In this document: in pieces, positions 18,112-26,580 of the stretch
How the letters are laid out: each line of letters starts with the position of its first letter
How positions within the stretch are numbered: the first letter of the stretch is position 1
DNA from: an uncultured SAR86 cluster bacterium
Lineage (GTDB): Bacteria > Pseudomonadota > Gammaproteobacteria > Magnimaribacterales > D2472
Direction of reading: 5' to 3'
Assembly (NCBI GenBank): GCA_902617045.1
Contig: CACMVA010000008.1
Coordinates: 1 to 36,326 of the forward strand
DNA length: 36,326 nt
The notes under the pieces: generated by a model
Seen by the model: only the letters and a program-made list of their open reading frames with translations
Database searches by the model: none
What the model was told of the DNA's origin: nothing
Position numbers and translations under genes: made by a program

Positions 18112-20349
18112 ATGTTTAGTAAAGAATTAGAATTATCTATAGCAGCGTTATTTGATAAAGCTCATGAGGCTAATATTCAATATATTACTGTTGAGCATTT
18201 GTTATTAATGATAATGAGCGATTTTGATGTTAAAGAGTTTTTTAAATCTAAAGGAATTAGTATTGACTCACTGAAAGATGATTTAAATAATCATTTAAAT
18301 AAAAATGTTGTATCAAAAATTGACCAACAAAAACCTGTACAACCAACACTAGGTTTCCAAAGAGTTCTTCAAAGAGCTGTATTCCATATCCAATCATCAG
18401 GCAAAGGAGTTGTTAAACCAATTAATATTCTAGTTGCTATTTTTTCTGAAAAAGAATCACATTCTGTCTTTTTGCTCAATAAATATAAATTGAGCAGACT
18501 TGATGTGGTTACTTATTTGTCACATGGTCCTAAAACTTCATCAGTAGATGATAAGACTGTTGAAAATGATCCATCGGATGAAAAAGAATTATCTTCTGAA
18601 AATGAATTTTTAATTAACCTAAATAATTTAGTATCAAATAATAAAATAGATAAAATCATTGGTAGAAAAAAAGAAATTGAAAGGTTAGTTCAAATATTAT
18701 CAAGAAGAAATAAAAATAATCCATTACTAGTTGGTGAATCTGGTGTTGGAAAAACAGCTATTGCAGAGGGTTTGGCATATTTAATTTCAAAAAAAGAAGT
18801 GCCATCAATAATGGAAAATAATGTTGTTTACTCATTAGATATAGCAGCTTTAATAGCTGGAACTAAATACAGAGGTGATTTTGAAAAACGTTTAAAACAA
18901 GTTTTATCGTTTTTATCTAAACAAGATAATCCAATATTATTTATTGACGAAATACACACTATTATCGGAGCGGGATCCGCATCAGGTGGCTCATTAGATG
19001 TATCAAATTTGCTCAAGCCTGCACTAGGAAAGGGTGAAATTAGATGTATTGGCTCAACAACTTTTCAAGAATATAGAGGAATATTTAATCAAAACCAGGC
19101 TTTATCTCGAAGATTTCAAAAAATTGATGTCGTCGAACCCAATTTTGATGAATGTGAAGAAATTCTAAATGGAATTAAGGATGTTTATGAGGAATATCAT
19201 GACGTTAAATATACCGATGAAGCTATCAAATCATCTATTGAACTCTCTTCAAAATATATAAATGATAGATTCTTACCAGATAAAGCTATAGATGTAATTG
19301 ATGAAACAGGTGCATTATTAAATATCAATAGAAAAAATGATAAAACAATTAAAGTCTCAAAAAATGATATTGAAATGACCATATCAAAAATTACTAAAAT
19401 ACCAGAACAAACAATCACAACCAGCGATAAAAAAGATCTTAAGAATTTAGAAGAAAACTTAAAAAGAGTTATTTTTGGTCAAGATAAGGCAGTTGAGACA
19501 TTATCTAATGCTATCAAGTTATCAAGGGTAGGTCTCAGAGATGAAAATAAGACTATTGGTTCATTTTTATTTACAGGCCCAACTGGAGTAGGTAAAACAG
19601 AAATATCTAAACAATTATCAGAAATACTTGGTATTGATCTTGTTAGATTTGATATGAGTGAATATATGGAAAGACATACTGTATCTCGATTAATAGGAGC
19701 TCCTCCAGGCTATGTCGGCTTTGATCAAGGTGGGCTTTTAACTGAAGCAATAGTTAAATCACCTCATTGTGTACTGTTGTTAGATGAAATTGAGAAAGCT
19801 CATCCAGATATTTTCAATATACTGCTCCAAGTAATGGATGCTGGCCAATTAACTGATAACAATGGCCGTAAATCAGACTTTAGAAATGTAATATTAATAA
19901 TGACGACAAATATTGGTGCTGAACTTTTAAGTAAAAGAAATATTGGTTTTGCAGAATCATCTAATGAATCAGATGCGATGAATTCTCTTAAAAGATTATT
20001 TTCACCTGAGTTTAGAAATAGATTAGATGAAACAATCCAATTCAATTACTTAGATAAGAGCGTCATCTTATCAATTGTTGATAAGTTTCTTACCAAACTT
20101 CAAGCACAACTCGATAAAAGAAATGTTGAAATACAAGTCTCGAAAAAAGTTATTGAATGGATTGCTGACAATGGATATGACAAAGAAATGGGTGCAAGAC
20201 CCATGGAGAGGTTTATATCTCAAAACATTAAAAAACCTCTTGTAGATAAATTATTATTTGGAAATCTAAAAAGTGGTGGGTTAATTAAATTAGATATTGA
20301 AAAGGGTAAGTTAAAATTTACTGATGCTAAGACAAAGATAAAAGCCTAA
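18112..20349 (+). CDS. clpA: ATP-dependent Clp protease ATP-binding subunit ClpA
   Basis: This double-ring AAA+ unfoldase feeds ClpP and works with ClpS. An N-terminal Clp repeat domain (about 1-145) is followed by AAA domain 1 with Walker A GESGVGKT at 208-215 and Walker B ILFIDEIHTI, then AAA domain 2 with Walker A GPTGVGKT at 489-496 and Walker B VLLLDEIEKAHPD. The absence of a long coiled-coil middle insertion separates it from ClpB. It is 745 aa, against 758 in E. coli. It converges on infA with a single base between the stops. Confidence 0.96.
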   Translation: MFSKELELSIAALFDKAHEANIQYITVEHLLLMIMSDFDVKEFFKSKGISIDSLKDDLNNHLNKNVVSKIDQQKPVQPTLGFQRVLQRAVFHIQSSGKGVVKPINILVAIFSEKESHSVFLLNKYKLSRLDVVTYLSHGPKTSSVDDKTVENDPSDEKELSSENEFLINLNNLVSNNKIDKIIGRKKEIERLVQILSRRNKNNPLLVGESGVGKTAIAEGLAYLISKKEVPSIMENNVVYSLDIAALIAGTKYRGDFEKRLKQVLSFLSKQDNPILFIDEIHTIIGAGSASGGSLDVSNLLKPALGKGEIRCIGSTTFQEYRGIFNQNQALSRRFQKIDVVEPNFDECEEILNGIKDVYEEYHDVKYTDEAIKSSIELSSKYINDRFLPDKAIDVIDETGALLNINRKNDKTIKVSKNDIEMTISKITKIPEQTITTSDKKDLKNLEENLKRVIFGQDKAVETLSNAIKLSRVGLRDENKTIGSFLFTGPTGVGKTEISKQLSEILGIDLVRFDMSEYMERHTVSRLIGAPPGYVGFDQGGLLTEAIVKSPHCVLLLDEIEKAHPDIFNILLQVMDAGQLTDNNGRKSDFRNVILIMTTNIGAELLSKRNIGFAESSNESDAMNSLKRLFSPEFRNRLDETIQFNYLDKSVILSIVDKFLTKLQAQLDKRNVEIQVSKKVIEWIADNGYDKEMGARPMERFISQNIKKPLVDKLLFGNLKSGGLIKLDIEKGKLKFTDAKTKIKA

Positions 20350-20350
20350 A

Positions 20351-20569
20351 TTATCTGCCTCTAAAAGTTATTCTTCCAACAGTCAAATCGTAAGGCGTCA
20401 TTTCAACTTTTACTTTGTCACCAGTAAGAATTCTAATATAGTGTTTTCTCATTTTCCCAGAGATATGAGCAGTGATAATATGACCATTCTCTAATTTTAC
20501 TTTGAATTTAGTATTGGGAAGCGTTTCAATAACTTCTCCTTCAAATTCTAACTGATCTTCTTTTGACAT
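20351..20569 (-). CDS. infA: Translation initiation factor IF-1
   Basis: This is a 72-residue S1/OB-fold protein with the near-invariant family sequence: [38 protein letters not shown] and [16 protein letters not shown]. It binds the ribosomal A site during initiation. The clpA-infA neighbourhood is standard for gammaproteobacteria. No Shine-Dalgarno sequence is visible; instead a small inverted repeat GTGTA-TTC-TACAC (20572-20584) sits just upstream of the start. Confidence 0.97.
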   Translation of the reverse strand: MSKEDQLEFEGEVIETLPNTKFKVKLENGHIITAHISGKMRKHYIRILTGDKVKVEMTPYDLTVGRITFRGR

Positions 20570-20612
20570 GTGTGTATTCTACACTATAAGAATATCTTGT
20601 TATTACTTATCT

Positions 20613-21011
20613 TTATCTATTTTTAAATAGAAAAATAAAAGAAACTGATTGAATAGTACCAATAATAATAAATACAAATATATTTGCCGGTATACCAAAA
20701 GGATTTGGTTCTTCTATACCTTCACCAATTGGAACGCCACCATAAAGTGACATTGTAAATATTGCTGAAAAAAATCCTAACACAATGCTTGAACTTAGCA
20801 GTGCTGGTAATAATAAATAATTACTTACCCATAATAGATATAAACCTATTCCCGCTATGAGTATATTTGTTGATAATCTCCATACCTCATGAACTCTTGA
20901 ATGAGCATCCCAATCTGGATTTAGTAAATGTGTGTGTCCAGTATCAACAATTAATGGGAGCATAGTCCCTAATATTAAACAAATTGTAGTTAAATACTTA
21001 CTAGTCTTCAT
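20613..21011 (-). CDS. Small membrane protein of unknown function (132 aa)
   Basis: I do not recognise a characterised family. The protein has four predicted membrane helices: about 7-23, 49-65, 67-90 and 110-128. A conserved-looking hydrophilic stretch between the first two reads DTGHTHLLNPDWDAHSRVH, rich in His and Asp, which could bind a metal. Its start overlaps the end of the upstream FAH-family gene by 11 bases, so the two are cotranscribed and it probably serves the same catabolic process, perhaps transport or a membrane-bound enzyme. Confidence 0.75.
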   Translation of the reverse strand: MKTSKYLTTICLILGTMLPLIVDTGHTHLLNPDWDAHSRVHEVWRLSTNILIAGIGLYLLWVSNYLLLPALLSSSIVLGFFSAIFTMSLYGGVPIGEGIEEPNPFGIPANIFVFIIIGTIQSVSFIFLFKNR

Positions 21012-21906
21012 CTGAAGGTATTCTAGATTTTATAAACTCAGGAAGATGATCAGCATTGGAATGTTCTTTTACTTTTACACATTTGTTTTCTAGTGTTCCA
21101 ATTCCTTCAATCGAGGTTTTTAATATATCTCCATCTTTTAGGAATTTACCTTGTGTTCCTCCCACACCTGCTGGCGTTCCAGTAAATATGAGATCTCCAA
21201 CGTTTAACGTAATAAATTCTGAAATGTATGAAATTAAATAAGGTATATCAAATATTAGATCATCAGTGTTTGAGTCTTGACGTTTTTCATCGTTTACCCA
21301 GCACTCAATTTTTAATGATTCTTTGTTCTTTAACTCATCTGTAGAGACAATATATGGTCCTATAGGCCCAAATGTATCAAATGATTTTCCTAAACTGAAT
21401 TGAGGAGGGGTAGCATGAAACTGCACAGCTCGATCTGATATATCTTGTCCAACAGTAAGACCTGCAACATGATCCCATGCGTTCTCTTTTGATATATCTT
21501 TACCACCTTTACCTATTACAAATACCAATTCTGCTTCGTAATCAACTAAATCACTCTTCATTTCTATATTTGAACTTGGTCCACTTAAACAAGTAGAAAG
21601 TCTTGTAAATATCAAAGGAAATTGAGGTATTTCCATATTTGATTCTTCAGCATGAGCTTTATAGTTTAAGCCAACGGCAAAAACATTGTTTGGTACAATA
21701 GGAGGATCTAAAGAAACATCATTTAAACTCCCATTTGGTTTAAATTCATCAAGTTTAGAATTTAAGATACTTAACTTTTCTGATGATGCTAAAGCCTCAA
21801 TAGAATTGGATGAAACTTCACCATTTGATATTGTTTCTATATCAAAATAATCATTATCATTTATTAAAATAGCCCTATTATTAATACTACCTAACTTGTA
21901 ACCCAT
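21001..21906 (-). CDS. Fumarylacetoacetate hydrolase (FAH) family protein (301 aa)
   Basis: This is a metal-dependent C-C hydrolase or isomerase/decarboxylase of the FAH/HpaG/MhpD-like group that handles products of aromatic ring cleavage. Visible motifs: VGLNYKAHAEES with His85 and Glu87/Glu88, DYEAELVFVIGKG with metal ligands Glu124 and Glu126, the long GQDISDRAVQ segment, and FTGTPAGVGG near the C-terminus. ATG at 21906 has an excellent ribosome binding site (GGAGAGG, 5 bases away); a GTG at 21912 is less likely. The predicted promoter is overlapped by a perfect copy of the shared operator. Exact substrate unknown. Confidence 0.88.
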   Translation of the reverse strand: MGYKLGSINNRAILINDNDYFDIETISNGEVSSNSIEALASSEKLSILNSKLDEFKPNGSLNDVSLDPPIVPNNVFAVGLNYKAHAEESNMEIPQFPLIFTRLSTCLSGPSSNIEMKSDLVDYEAELVFVIGKGGKDISKENAWDHVAGLTVGQDISDRAVQFHATPPQFSLGKSFDTFGPIGPYIVSTDELKNKESLKIECWVNDEKRQDSNTDDLIFDIPYLISYISEFITLNVGDLIFTGTPAGVGGTQGKFLKDGDILKTSIEGIGTLENKCVKVKEHSNADHLPEFIKSRIPSDED

Positions 21907-21931
21907 AAACACCTCTCCACAATCAAATTCT

Positions 21932-21945
21932 TAGTCAGATGACTA
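21932..21945. promoter_or_regulatory. Operator copy 1 (perfect palindrome), FAH promoter
   Basis: TAGTCA-GA-TGACTA is a perfect 6+2+6 palindrome. It covers the predicted transcription start of the FAH gene. It matches the sites before the 137-residue membrane protein and the aldehyde dehydrogenase at 10 of 14 bases. A TetR-type dimer is the expected binder, and its location over the start site suggests repression. Confidence 0.6.
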
Positions 21946-21972
21946 GTATATATATTTTAAGTAATATTTAAA
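21945..21972 (-). promoter_or_regulatory. Predicted promoter of the FAH operon
   Basis: On the minus strand TTTAAA (21972-21967, 4 of 6 for -35), a 16-base spacer, and TATACT (21950-21945, 5 of 6 for -10). The start site would be near 21938, in the middle of operator copy 1. Confidence 0.4.
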
Positions 21973-22067
21973 GCGTTTAAATTAATACTTTCTGATCAAA
22001 ATATTTATACTATTAGCTAAAAGTATCAGTTTAATCAACATTTTCTTGATCTATCTAAATTATATAT

Positions 22068-22096
22068 TTGAAAAAAATATATAATTTATTTAAACT
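22068..22096 (+). promoter_or_regulatory. Predicted promoter of the TonB receptor gene
   Basis: TTGAAA (22068-22073, 5 of 6), a 17-base spacer, and TAAACT (22091-22096, 4 of 6). The start site would be near 22103, within operator copy 2. The rest of the roughly 230-base divergent region (21907-22137) is AT-rich and shows nothing else I can name. Confidence 0.4.
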
Positions 22097-22100
22097 AAAC

Positions 22101-22114
22101 TAACCAAACGGTTA
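22101..22114. promoter_or_regulatory. Operator copy 2, TonB receptor promoter
   Basis: TAACCA-AA-CGGTTA has 5-base perfect arms (TAACC / GGTTA). It sits directly over the predicted transcription start of the TonB receptor gene. It agrees with operator copy 4 at 10 of 14 positions, the differing bases being matched changes in both arms. Confidence 0.5.
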
Positions 22115-22137
22115 AAACAAATTTTTGGGGAGAAAAT

Positions 22138-24522
22138 ATGTACAAATTATTACTTAAATCAACGTTTATTATATCTATCTCATTTATGCCTTTTTATGCT
22201 TTCTCACAAGATAGTTCTGGTATTGAAGAGGTTATAGTTACTGCAGAAAAGAGAGAACAAAACCTTCAAGATGTTCCGTCATCAATTACTGCTATTTCTG
22301 ATACTGAAATTGAAAGAGCTACTTATCAAAATATGTTCGATTTACAAACATCTGTTCCAAGTCTAGTTGTTGGTTCAGCTGGTGCTTCGAGACCTTTCTT
22401 GTTTATAAGAGGTGTAGGTAGTAGAAAATTTGATCCAGGAACAGAAGGTGCAGTTGGTGTATTTGTAGATGAGATCTATAACACTAGATTTACAAACTCA
22501 ATGATGGATATTGTTGATTTAGAAAGAGTTGAAGTCTTAAAAGGTCCACAAGGAACTCTTTATGGAAGAAATACTATTGGCGGTGCAATTTCTCTTTATA
22601 CTAAAAAACCAACGCAAGAGACTGAAGGTAAAATTAAACTTGGTTTTGGTGATGAAGGCTATAGTAAATTAGCTGCGACATATTCAGGTGGTCTAACAGA
22701 TACAATGGTAGGAAGAATAACTTTCTCATCAAAAACTGATGATGGAAGTAGTACTCATAAAGCGACTGGTAAAAATAATGGGGGAGATAGCGACGCTTTA
22801 AGACTTTCTTTAATTAAAGATATGAATAATGGCTCTGAGCTTTCATTTACCTATCAAGATACTTCATATGAATCTTCAGCACATTTAGCAGAGGCATTTT
22901 TAGAGTGTGGTCCAACTATTGATCCTAATGGTTCTCCAAACTTTATGTCAGTTGCATATTTCAGAGTAGGTGCAGCCGCGTCTCAACTTGCAGCCGCTGG
23001 TATCATGCCAAATGATTGTTACTCAACAGGTCATTTATTACCTTTCTTCCCAGCAGGTCCAAGAGCAGGTCAAATTAATGCAGCTGCATTACCAGTTATT
23101 GGTGCTGATATTGTTCAAAATATGATTCGAGCTGATGTAGCTGATGGCCCAAGAATTATAGATAATGATCATCCTGGTTTTAATAATATTGAGACATCGC
23201 TGATGTCTTTAAAATATGTAACTGATTTATCAGATACATTGACATTGACTGGTATATTTTCAACAACTGATGTGGAGAATCAATCTAGTTTAGATTTCGA
23301 TGCAACATCCAGAAATTCTGTAGTGAATTATGTCGATGAAGAATCAGAACAAACATCTACCGAAATTAGATTAAATTATAACGGCGATAGATTTAACTGG
23401 GTTGGTGGTATATATCTTCTAGATGATGATATTTACAGAAATGATAACTTTACCTCTAACATAGAGTCCACATTTGGAATTGTTCAAATTATGCAAATGA
23501 TGGCTGGTATGACACCTGTTGCCTCTGATAATATGCAAACCTCAAACGCTAATGTTACTTCAGAAGCAATTTATTGGCAGGGCACATATGCAGTTAATGA
23601 CAAACTTAATGCAACACTTGGCGTAAGAAAAAGTGATGATGAAAGTGATTATAGTATTGCTGTAGCAACAACATCACCTGGTATTCCTTTTGTTCAAGTA
23701 CCAGGCGAATGGTCTGAAGTTTTAACATTTGGCTCGACAGATCCAAAGTTTGTTTTGGATTACACATTTGACAATAATTCAATGGCATATATTTCATTTG
23801 CATCTGGCTATAAAAGTGGAGGATTTTCATTTGCAACATGGGCTGAATCTGAGTCAAGAGGTGGTTTTACTGAAGAAGAATTAGATTCTACCGAAATTGG
23901 CTACAAATTTAAGTCTGCTGATAATAGACTTGTTGCTAATTTCGCTTATTACGAGTATGACTATACCGATCAACAACAACAAATTATTGTAGTTACTCGA
24001 TCTGGTTCACTAGCTGGTAAAACGTTTAATGCTGGACAGTCAGAAATGACAGGTTGGGAATTAGAAACAAAGTATGCGATAACTGATAATACTCAAGTTG
24101 ATTTTAATTATTATTCTACTGATACTGAATTTAAATCTTTTGAACTTGCTACAACTGTACCGCCTTTAAGTTTTACTGGTAATCAAATGAATTATTCTCC
24201 AGAAAGTGCATACAATATTGCTCTTACAACTACTTCAAATGATGGTTCTGGAGTTTTACGACTTGCATATTCATTCAAAGACGAATTTTTCATGGATCCT
24301 AGTAATAGATATATCAGTCTTCAAGATAGATATGGCATATATAACATGAGCTATACCAAGTACTTAACTGATAATTGGACAGTAAAAGCGTTCTGTACAA
24401 ACTGTACTGATGTTATTTATAAAACACAAGTTACTACATTTGCAGTGCCATATGGTGGTGGTGGTAGAAATTACTATGCAAATGGAAGACGAGTAGGACT
24501 AGAGATTACTCGTAATTTTTAA
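22138..24522 (+). CDS. TonB-dependent outer membrane receptor (794 aa)
   Basis: This energised outer membrane channel would import a substrate too large or too scarce for porins. A signal peptide (residues 1-23, ending FYAFSQ) is followed by the TonB box region EEVIVTAEKREQNLQDVPSSITAIS, the plug domain with IRGVGSRKFD and VEVLKGPQGTLYGRNTIGGAI, and a beta-barrel ending ANGRRVGLEITRNF with terminal Phe. Two cysteine pairs lie in extracellular or late loops (ECGP...NDCYS and FCTNCTD). The gene has a strong ribosome binding site (GGGGAG) and its own operator. The context suggests an organic substrate such as an aromatic or steroid-like molecule rather than iron; that is inference. Confidence 0.93.
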   Translation: MYKLLLKSTFIISISFMPFYAFSQDSSGIEEVIVTAEKREQNLQDVPSSITAISDTEIERATYQNMFDLQTSVPSLVVGSAGASRPFLFIRGVGSRKFDPGTEGAVGVFVDEIYNTRFTNSMMDIVDLERVEVLKGPQGTLYGRNTIGGAISLYTKKPTQETEGKIKLGFGDEGYSKLAATYSGGLTDTMVGRITFSSKTDDGSSTHKATGKNNGGDSDALRLSLIKDMNNGSELSFTYQDTSYESSAHLAEAFLECGPTIDPNGSPNFMSVAYFRVGAAASQLAAAGIMPNDCYSTGHLLPFFPAGPRAGQINAAALPVIGADIVQNMIRADVADGPRIIDNDHPGFNNIETSLMSLKYVTDLSDTLTLTGIFSTTDVENQSSLDFDATSRNSVVNYVDEESEQTSTEIRLNYNGDRFNWVGGIYLLDDDIYRNDNFTSNIESTFGIVQIMQMMAGMTPVASDNMQTSNANVTSEAIYWQGTYAVNDKLNATLGVRKSDDESDYSIAVATTSPGIPFVQVPGEWSEVLTFGSTDPKFVLDYTFDNNSMAYISFASGYKSGGFSFATWAESESRGGFTEEELDSTEIGYKFKSADNRLVANFAYYEYDYTDQQQQIIVVTRSGSLAGKTFNAGQSEMTGWELETKYAITDNTQVDFNYYSTDTEFKSFELATTVPPLSFTGNQMNYSPESAYNIALTTTSNDGSGVLRLAYSFKDEFFMDPSNRYISLQDRYGIYNMSYTKYLTDNWTVKAFCTNCTDVIYKTQVTTFAVPYGGGGRNYYANGRRVGLEITRNF

Positions 24523-24528
24523 TTTTAT

Positions 24529-24578
24529 AACCCTCTCTTAGGAGAGGGTTTATATCTTACATAAAGATATAATTTTTA
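24529..24578 (+). terminator. Tandem hairpin terminator after the TonB receptor
   Basis: A strong hairpin with arms AACCCTCTC (24529-24537) and GAGAGGGTT (24542-24550) and a 4-base loop is followed at once by a second hairpin, TATATCTT (24551-24558) / AAGATATA (24564-24571), then ATTTTTAT. This should separate the receptor from the GST operon. No convincing promoter or operator copy is visible in the remaining bases up to 24622. Confidence 0.7.
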
Positions 24579-24622
24579 TAATTTATATTATTTATATTTA
24601 TATTTATGATTAAGGTTAATAA

Positions 24623-25474
24623 ATGAATAACTATGTTTTATATGGATATGGTGAATCTGTCGCATCTAATGTTGTAAGACTCGCCTTAGCTGAAAAAAAT
24701 ATACCTTACGACTACAAATTAATATATTTAGAGTCAAGAGGTGATCATCTTAAGGATGATTATAAAAAGTTAAATCCAAAGACTCTTCTTCCAACACTTA
24801 CTGTGAATGAAAAGCCAATATCTGAAAGTATTGATATTATGAGATTTATTGATAATGAACATACTGATCAAGGCTCAACATTATTTCTAAAAAATCAAGA
24901 TGAAGAATTTGATAATTTATTAGATTACTTATTTCTTGATGACACAAAAGAATTAGGTCAAACATTTGGAACAACTGGTGGAGGTATATCGGTTCCTGTT
25001 CTTGGTAAGTTGTTATGCAAAAGATCTTTTTTTTCGGTTTTATGGGATTATTATAAAAATCACGGAGTTAGCAAAAGAAAATTTATTTTTGTTATGGTTA
25101 GATTTTTTGGCGGGCCACCTCCAGGCCTATATGAGAAAATGATGTACTTTTTAGCTAAGCATTTGGTCTACACAGAAAATTACCTAAATCATGGAAAAAC
25201 TTATATATATGGTAATGATTACACTGCAGCTGATTGCCTTTTAACACCATTATTACACAGAGTTAATGAGATGAGATTTCAAGGTGTGTTTGATGGTAGT
25301 AAATTTCCTAACTTATCAAGATATTGGGATACCATATCTAATAGACCAAGTTATAAGGAAGCAATTATTAATTATGAAACTGGTGAATGGAAACCAGTAT
25401 TAGAGGATTTATACGGTGATGGGCCTAACTTGTATAATGATTTATTATGGTCTGAAATAGAAAAAATTAGATAG
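24623..25474 (+). CDS. Glutathione S-transferase family protein (283 aa)
   Basis: An N-terminal thioredoxin-like domain (YGYGESVASNVVRLALAEKNIPYDY, cis-Pro in LLPTL, Glu-Ser of ESIDIMRFID) is followed by an all-helical C-terminal domain with YGNDYTAADCLLTPLLHR. The catalytic Ser is likely in the GESVAS segment. It is longer than the usual 200-230 residues owing to an insertion around 100-165 (the GGGISVPVLGKLL and RFFGGPPPG region). It starts an operon with the dioxygenase (10 bases after its end) and the nitroreductase, so isomerisation or detoxification of a ring-cleavage product, or ether cleavage, is plausible. Substrate unknown. Confidence 0.85.
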   Translation: MNNYVLYGYGESVASNVVRLALAEKNIPYDYKLIYLESRGDHLKDDYKKLNPKTLLPTLTVNEKPISESIDIMRFIDNEHTDQGSTLFLKNQDEEFDNLLDYLFLDDTKELGQTFGTTGGGISVPVLGKLLCKRSFFSVLWDYYKNHGVSKRKFIFVMVRFFGGPPPGLYEKMMYFLAKHLVYTENYLNHGKTYIYGNDYTAADCLLTPLLHRVNEMRFQGVFDGSKFPNLSRYWDTISNRPSYKEAIINYETGEWKPVLEDLYGDGPNLYNDLLWSEIEKIR

Positions 25475-25484
25475 GAGATTATTT

Positions 25485-26576
25485 ATGACAGAACCAATTT
25501 GTAAAGTAGCAGATATTATTTATGTTAGGTTTGAACTTACAGAGTTCGAAGAACAAAAGAAGTACTTTGATCATTTTGGATTGATGCTCGCATATGAAGA
25601 TGAAAATAGTATTTTTTTTAGAGGTTCTGGGACTGCGCCTTATGCATATGTTGCAACTAAAGGTAAAGAAAATAAATACATTGGAACAGCATATAAGGCT
25701 AATGAGTACTCTGACTTAGAAGCATTATCAAAAGAATTTAATGTTGATATTATTGAAAATACTGAGCCTGGTGGTGGCCATAAAGTAACCGTAATAGATC
25801 CTGACGGTATTGAAGTTGAAGTATGCCACGGAATGACGCCTGCTGAACCAGTAGCAGTTGTATCTAAAGTTTTAAATACAGGTCAATCAAAACAAAGAGA
25901 AAACGAACTTCAACGTTTTGGAAAAGCTGCTGACGAATGGCAGGTTGAAGGAGATAAGTGGGTATATAAACTTAAATCTAATGTGAAAAGACTAGGACAC
26001 ACTGCAATTAACTGTAGGGATGCCAAAGCATCAGTAGATTGGTATTCTCGTGTTTTAGGCTTCCTAGTAAGTGATGATGTTTTAGGTCCAGATGGTAATT
26101 CAATTGGAGCTTTTATGAGATGTGATCAAGGAGATAAACCTGTAGACCATCATACGCTTAATAACATTCAACTTCCTGGTGATAACTATCCAGGTCCTTA
26201 TGGCCATTCTGGTTATGAGGTTACCGACTCTGTAGATGATTTAATGGCTGGTCATTATCATATGAAGACTATTGATGAGTATTATCATGAATGGGGAGTT
26301 GGAAGACATCTTTTGGGAAGTCAAATGTATGATTATTGGAGAGATACTCATGGTTTTACACATGAACATTGGACAGATGGCGATCTGTTGGATGCAAGTA
26401 TACCTGAAAACAAAGCGTCGTTTAGAGATGTTGTTATGGCTCAATATGGACCAACTCCACCAATAACATTTGGTGTAACATTGCCTGTTGACCAAATAGA
26501 TAAAGTTAGAGCTGAGCAACCAACGCTTCCTGACCTAATTAAAGAAATGGAAATCGCTGCTAAGAAAGAAGCATAA
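25485..26576 (+). CDS. Extradiol ring-cleavage dioxygenase, type I (VOC superfamily, 363 aa)
   Basis: The protein has two vicinal-oxygen-chelate domains (about 8-125 and 168-305). The second holds a full active site aligned with BphC: iron ligands His172 (LGHTAIN), His241 (GHSGYEV) and Glu294 (HEHWTDGD), equal to BphC His146, His210 and Glu260; the second-shell residues His223, His275 and Tyr284 match His195, His241 and Tyr250. The distances His241-Glu294 and His275-Tyr284-Glu294 agree closely. I therefore expect catechol-type meta-cleavage, not glyoxalase. Good ribosome binding site (TAGGAG). It lies between a GST and a flavin nitroreductase; the MhpA-like hydroxylase at 30268-31848 could make its catechol substrate. 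Confidence 0.82.
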   Translation: MTEPICKVADIIYVRFELTEFEEQKKYFDHFGLMLAYEDENSIFFRGSGTAPYAYVATKGKENKYIGTAYKANEYSDLEALSKEFNVDIIENTEPGGGHKVTVIDPDGIEVEVCHGMTPAEPVAVVSKVLNTGQSKQRENELQRFGKAADEWQVEGDKWVYKLKSNVKRLGHTAINCRDAKASVDWYSRVLGFLVSDDVLGPDGNSIGAFMRCDQGDKPVDHHTLNNIQLPGDNYPGPYGHSGYEVTDSVDDLMAGHYHMKTIDEYYHEWGVGRHLLGSQMYDYWRDTHGFTHEHWTDGDLLDASIPENKASFRDVVMAQYGPTPPITFGVTLPVDQIDKVRAEQPTLPDLIKEMEIAAKKEA

Positions 26577-26580
26577 CAAT

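Noticed and set aside
22080-22085. Perfect TATAAT upstream of the TonB receptor gene as its -10 box
   Set aside because: No acceptable -35 lies 16-18 bases upstream; TTGAAA-17-TAAACT gives a better pair and places the operator on the start site.
25485-26576. Glyoxalase I or fosfomycin-resistance-type VOC protein
   Set aside because: The 2-His-1-Glu set and second-shell residues fit the extradiol dioxygenases; length and two-domain layout also fit better.
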